A DNA stretch of 6,764 bases from DAISJD01 sp036821645 (GTDB taxonomy: Bacteria > Pseudomonadota > Alphaproteobacteria > ATCC43930 > CGMCC-115725). This document shows, in pieces, positions 5,201-6,764 of the stretch. The stretch spans positions 1 to 6,764 of the forward strand of contig DAISJD010000153.1 in NCBI GenBank assembly GCA_036821645.1, in the 5' to 3' direction. A program made the position numbers and the translations under genes. Positions within the stretch are counted from its first letter, which is position 1; each line of letters opens with the position of its first letter. The notes below the pieces were generated by a model. That model did not search any database. It was not told the DNA's origin and worked only from the letters and a program-made list of their open reading frames with translations.

Positions 5201-6182
5201 CGGGACTATCGTGCGAACCCGCATTCCCCGCATCCGCACCGATCGCCTGGGCGAGGGCGAGGGCCCGGGCATAAATCGCGCGTCGGGGCTGGCGCAGGGA
5301 TGCCGCCACCTGATCGGCGGCATCGCGCACGGAACCATGGGCCAAGGCTGCGCGCAGCATCTGATCGATATCCTGGCTCGCCGCCGGTTGATCTTCAGAA
5401 GGGGGGGCCACCACGACCACGATTTCCCCCTTGGGCGGACCCGCAGCCGCGTAATGGCGGGCAAGCTCGCCCAAGGTGCCCCGGCGGACCTCTTCGTAGA
5501 ATTTGGTGATTTCGCGGGCGACCGCGGCGGGGCGATCGCCCAAAAGATCCGCCATATCGCCAAGCGACCGGGCAAGGCGCGGGGCGGCCTCGAAAAAGAT
5601 CAAGCTTGCAGGAATGGCGGCCAACAGGGCGAGATCGCGCCGCCGTCCGCCCTGTTTCGCATCGAGAAAACCGGCAAAGAAAAACCGATCCGACGGCAGG
5701 CCGGACAGGATCAGGGCGGCGATCGGGGCCGAGGGGCCAGGGGCGACATGGACCCGGATGCCGGCCGCAATCGCATCGCGCACCAATTTATAGCCGGGAT
5801 CGGAAACAAGGGGTGTCCCCGCATCGGAAATGAGGGCGATGGCGGCTCCGCCGTGCAAGTCGGCCAGAAGACGCGGGCGCATCTGATCGGCATTATGATC
5901 GTGATAGGCGATAAGGGGCGTGCGCACCCCGTGGATCTGCATCAATTTCGCACTGACCCGCGTATCCTCGCACGCGATCACCCGCACGGCCTTCAGGATT
6001 TCCAACGCATGCAGGGTGATGTCGCCCGCATGGCCGATGGGGGTTGCGACCACATAAAGACCGGGTTTTAGATCAGTGGGTTTACTTGCGGGCCAGGGCT
6101 CGGTAGGCTCGGTGCTTTCCTCATTCGGCTGGAAGGAACCTGATGTTCTCTCTGTTGCCCCATCGTGTTGCGGCCGTGGCAT
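5193..6182 (-). CDS. rsmI: 16S rRNA (cytidine-2'-O)-methyltransferase RsmI
   Basis: RsmI uses S-adenosylmethionine to 2'-O-methylate C1402 of 16S rRNA in the ribosomal P site. The 329-residue product has the family blocks in order: GLYVVATPIGHAGDIT (41-56), VIACEDTR (68-75), ALISDAGTPLVSDPGYKLV (116-134), VAPGPSAPIAALILSGLP (147-163), FFFAGFL (167-173) and AREITKFYEEVRRGTL (222-237). The first block usually reads PIGNLGD; here it is PIGHAGD. The C-terminal region after about 265 is the usual helical extension. ATG 6182 is the only ATG, GTG or TTG in frame before the conserved core and follows an upstream in-frame stop. It gives a roughly 40-residue hydrophilic leader containing a TEPTEP repeat. 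AGGA lies nine bases upstream. It heads the minus-strand operon and overlaps yraN by 8 bases and the divergent lpoA-like gene by 40 bases. Confidence 0.95.
   Translation of the reverse strand: MPRPQHDGATERTSGSFQPNEESTEPTEPWPASKPTDLKPGLYVVATPIGHAGDITLHALEILKAVRVIACEDTRVSAKLMQIHGVRTPLIAYHDHNADQMRPRLLADLHGGAAIALISDAGTPLVSDPGYKLVRDAIAAGIRVHVAPGPSAPIAALILSGLPSDRFFFAGFLDAKQGGRRRDLALLAAIPASLIFFEAAPRLARSLGDMADLLGDRPAAVAREITKFYEEVRRGTLGELARHYAAAGPPKGEIVVVVAPPSEDQPAASQDIDQMLRAALAHGSVRDAADQVAASLRQPRRAIYARALALAQAIGADAGNAGSHDSPDA
6081..6109 (+). promoter_or_regulatory. Weak promoter candidate for the lpoA-like gene
   Basis: TTTACT (6081-6086, four of six matches to the -35 consensus) and TAGGCT (6104-6109, three of six) are 17 bases apart. 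They end 33 bases before the lpoA-like start codon, entirely inside the rsmI leader. Part of the spacer and the -10 falls in a 9-bp tandem duplication (6097-6114) encoding TEPTEP in RsmI. The placement is right but the match is poor. Confidence 0.22.
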
Positions 6183-6764
6183 CGTTCTTTGTCCTGGCTG
6201 TCAGCATTTCCGGGTGTAAATCGGCGCAAACCGTCCCGATCGTCACACCGCTAGCACAGAATCAGCGGTTTGTCCCGCCCGTGCCGACGCGGCTCGACCC
6301 CGCACCCGCTACGGCGGCAAACGACCTGCCGCCGATTCCGCCACCGGCCCCCAGCACCGAGTCTCCGGTCCCCGGCCCCAATGGAACCGTGGGGGCGACC
6401 CCGGCCGCCACCCCGTCCGTCCCGGTCGATGGGGGGGGGAGCAAGGTCGGGGTGGCGGTGTTGCTGCCCCTGTCGGGACCGTCGGCCCCCCTTGGCCGCG
6501 ATATGCTGGACGCGGCGCAACTGGCCTTGCAGGATTTGGGCGACGATTCTCTGGCGCTTGCCCCGAAAGACACGAAGGGCACACCCGAAGGGGCCGCCGA
6601 GGCGGCGCGCCGGGCGGTTGGCGAGGGGGCGAAACTGGTGATCGGTCCCTTGACGGCGGGTGAGGTCGAAGCCGTGAAGCCCGTGACCGGGGCGGCGGGT
6701 CTCACTGTGCTGGCCTTTTCCAACGTCACGAAAGTGGCGGGGGGGGGGGGGGTCCTGGTGGGGG
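6143..6764 (+). CDS. LpoA-like penicillin-binding protein activator lipoprotein (3' truncated)
   Basis: The frame is open from ATG 6143 to the window edge (207 codons). GGAAGGA (6131-6137) lies five bases upstream, a strong ribosome-binding site. The N-terminus is a lipoprotein signal peptide: MFSLLPHR, a hydrophobic core AAVASFFVLAV, and lipobox SISGC with Cys25. A Pro/Ala/Thr-rich linker (about 40-95) leads to a periplasmic binding-protein-like (LBP) domain starting KVGVAVLLPLSGPSAPLGRDMLDAAQLALQDL, with PEGAAEAARRAVGEGAKLVIGPLTAGEVEAVKPV downstream. The fold, lipobox and position divergent from rsmI match the family annotated as penicillin-binding protein activator (LpoA/YraM C-terminal domain), which in gammaproteobacteria stimulates PBP1A from the outer membrane. 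That role is not proven for alphaproteobacterial members, which lack the LpoA N-terminal TPR domain. The last codons pass through a 14-G run and should be treated with caution. Confidence 0.87.
   Translation, partial: MFSLLPHRVAAVASFFVLAVSISGCKSAQTVPIVTPLAQNQRFVPPVPTRLDPAPATAANDLPPIPPPAPSTESPVPGPNGTVGATPAATPSVPVDGGGSKVGVAVLLPLSGPSAPLGRDMLDAAQLALQDLGDDSLALAPKDTKGTPEGAAEAARRAVGEGAKLVIGPLTAGEVEAVKPVTGAAGLTVLAFSNVTKVAGGGGVLVG

Noticed and set aside
5201..5575. N-terminal extension of yraN upstream of ATG 5200
   Set aside because: That sequence is an alternate frame of the rsmI C-terminus and bears no relation to UPF0102 proteins.

Overview
The window is GC-rich chromosomal DNA that looks alphaproteobacterial, probably Rhodospirillales-like. 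This rests on the style of the RsmI, YraN, SirB1 and LpoA-type proteins and on the divergent lpoA-like/rsmI arrangement; no rRNA or other taxonomic marker is present. I see no tRNA, rRNA, insertion sequence, CRISPR array or phage gene. Nearly all the DNA is coding, and no gene-free stretch exceeds 300 bases.

Left part (1-1846). The window opens with the glycine/alanine-rich C-terminal tail of an unidentified protein. A short PhnA-domain protein follows on the + strand, and its stop codon overlaps that of a convergent TetR-family repressor. The repressor is divergent from a carboxymuconolactone decarboxylase/AhpD-like protein. In front of that gene lie a TTGACA -35 element and two near-identical perfect palindromes 28 bp apart, best read as tandem operators for the neighbouring repressor. 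This regulator, operator and redox-enzyme unit is the most informative regulatory signal in the window.

Middle (1847-3514). A GC-rich hairpin probably closes the AhpD-like gene. Next comes a beta-class carbonic anhydrase that starts with TTG and carries a histidine-rich loop. It converges on a SirB1-type protein (transglutaminase-like plus TPR), again with overlapping stop codons.

Right part (2672-6764). Five minus-strand genes form an apparent operon, in transcription order rsmI, yraN, a GFA/CENP-V zinc protein, a two-BON-domain lipoprotein (DolP/YraP-like), and the SirB1-type gene. Divergent from rsmI is an LpoA-like lipoprotein gene cut off by the window edge. Enterobacteria keep lpoA, yraN and dolP together next to divergent rsmI. 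Here the neighbourhood is the same, but yraN and the BON lipoprotein gene are on the rsmI side and the GFA gene lies between them. The first codons of rsmI and the lpoA-like gene overlap head to head by 40 bp, so each 5' end lies inside the other gene.

I found no convincing new multi-gene defence or metabolic system. The items most worth a second look are the tandem palindromes, the head-to-head overlap, the gene order of the rsmI cluster, and the 14-base G run near the right edge, which may be a sequence error.
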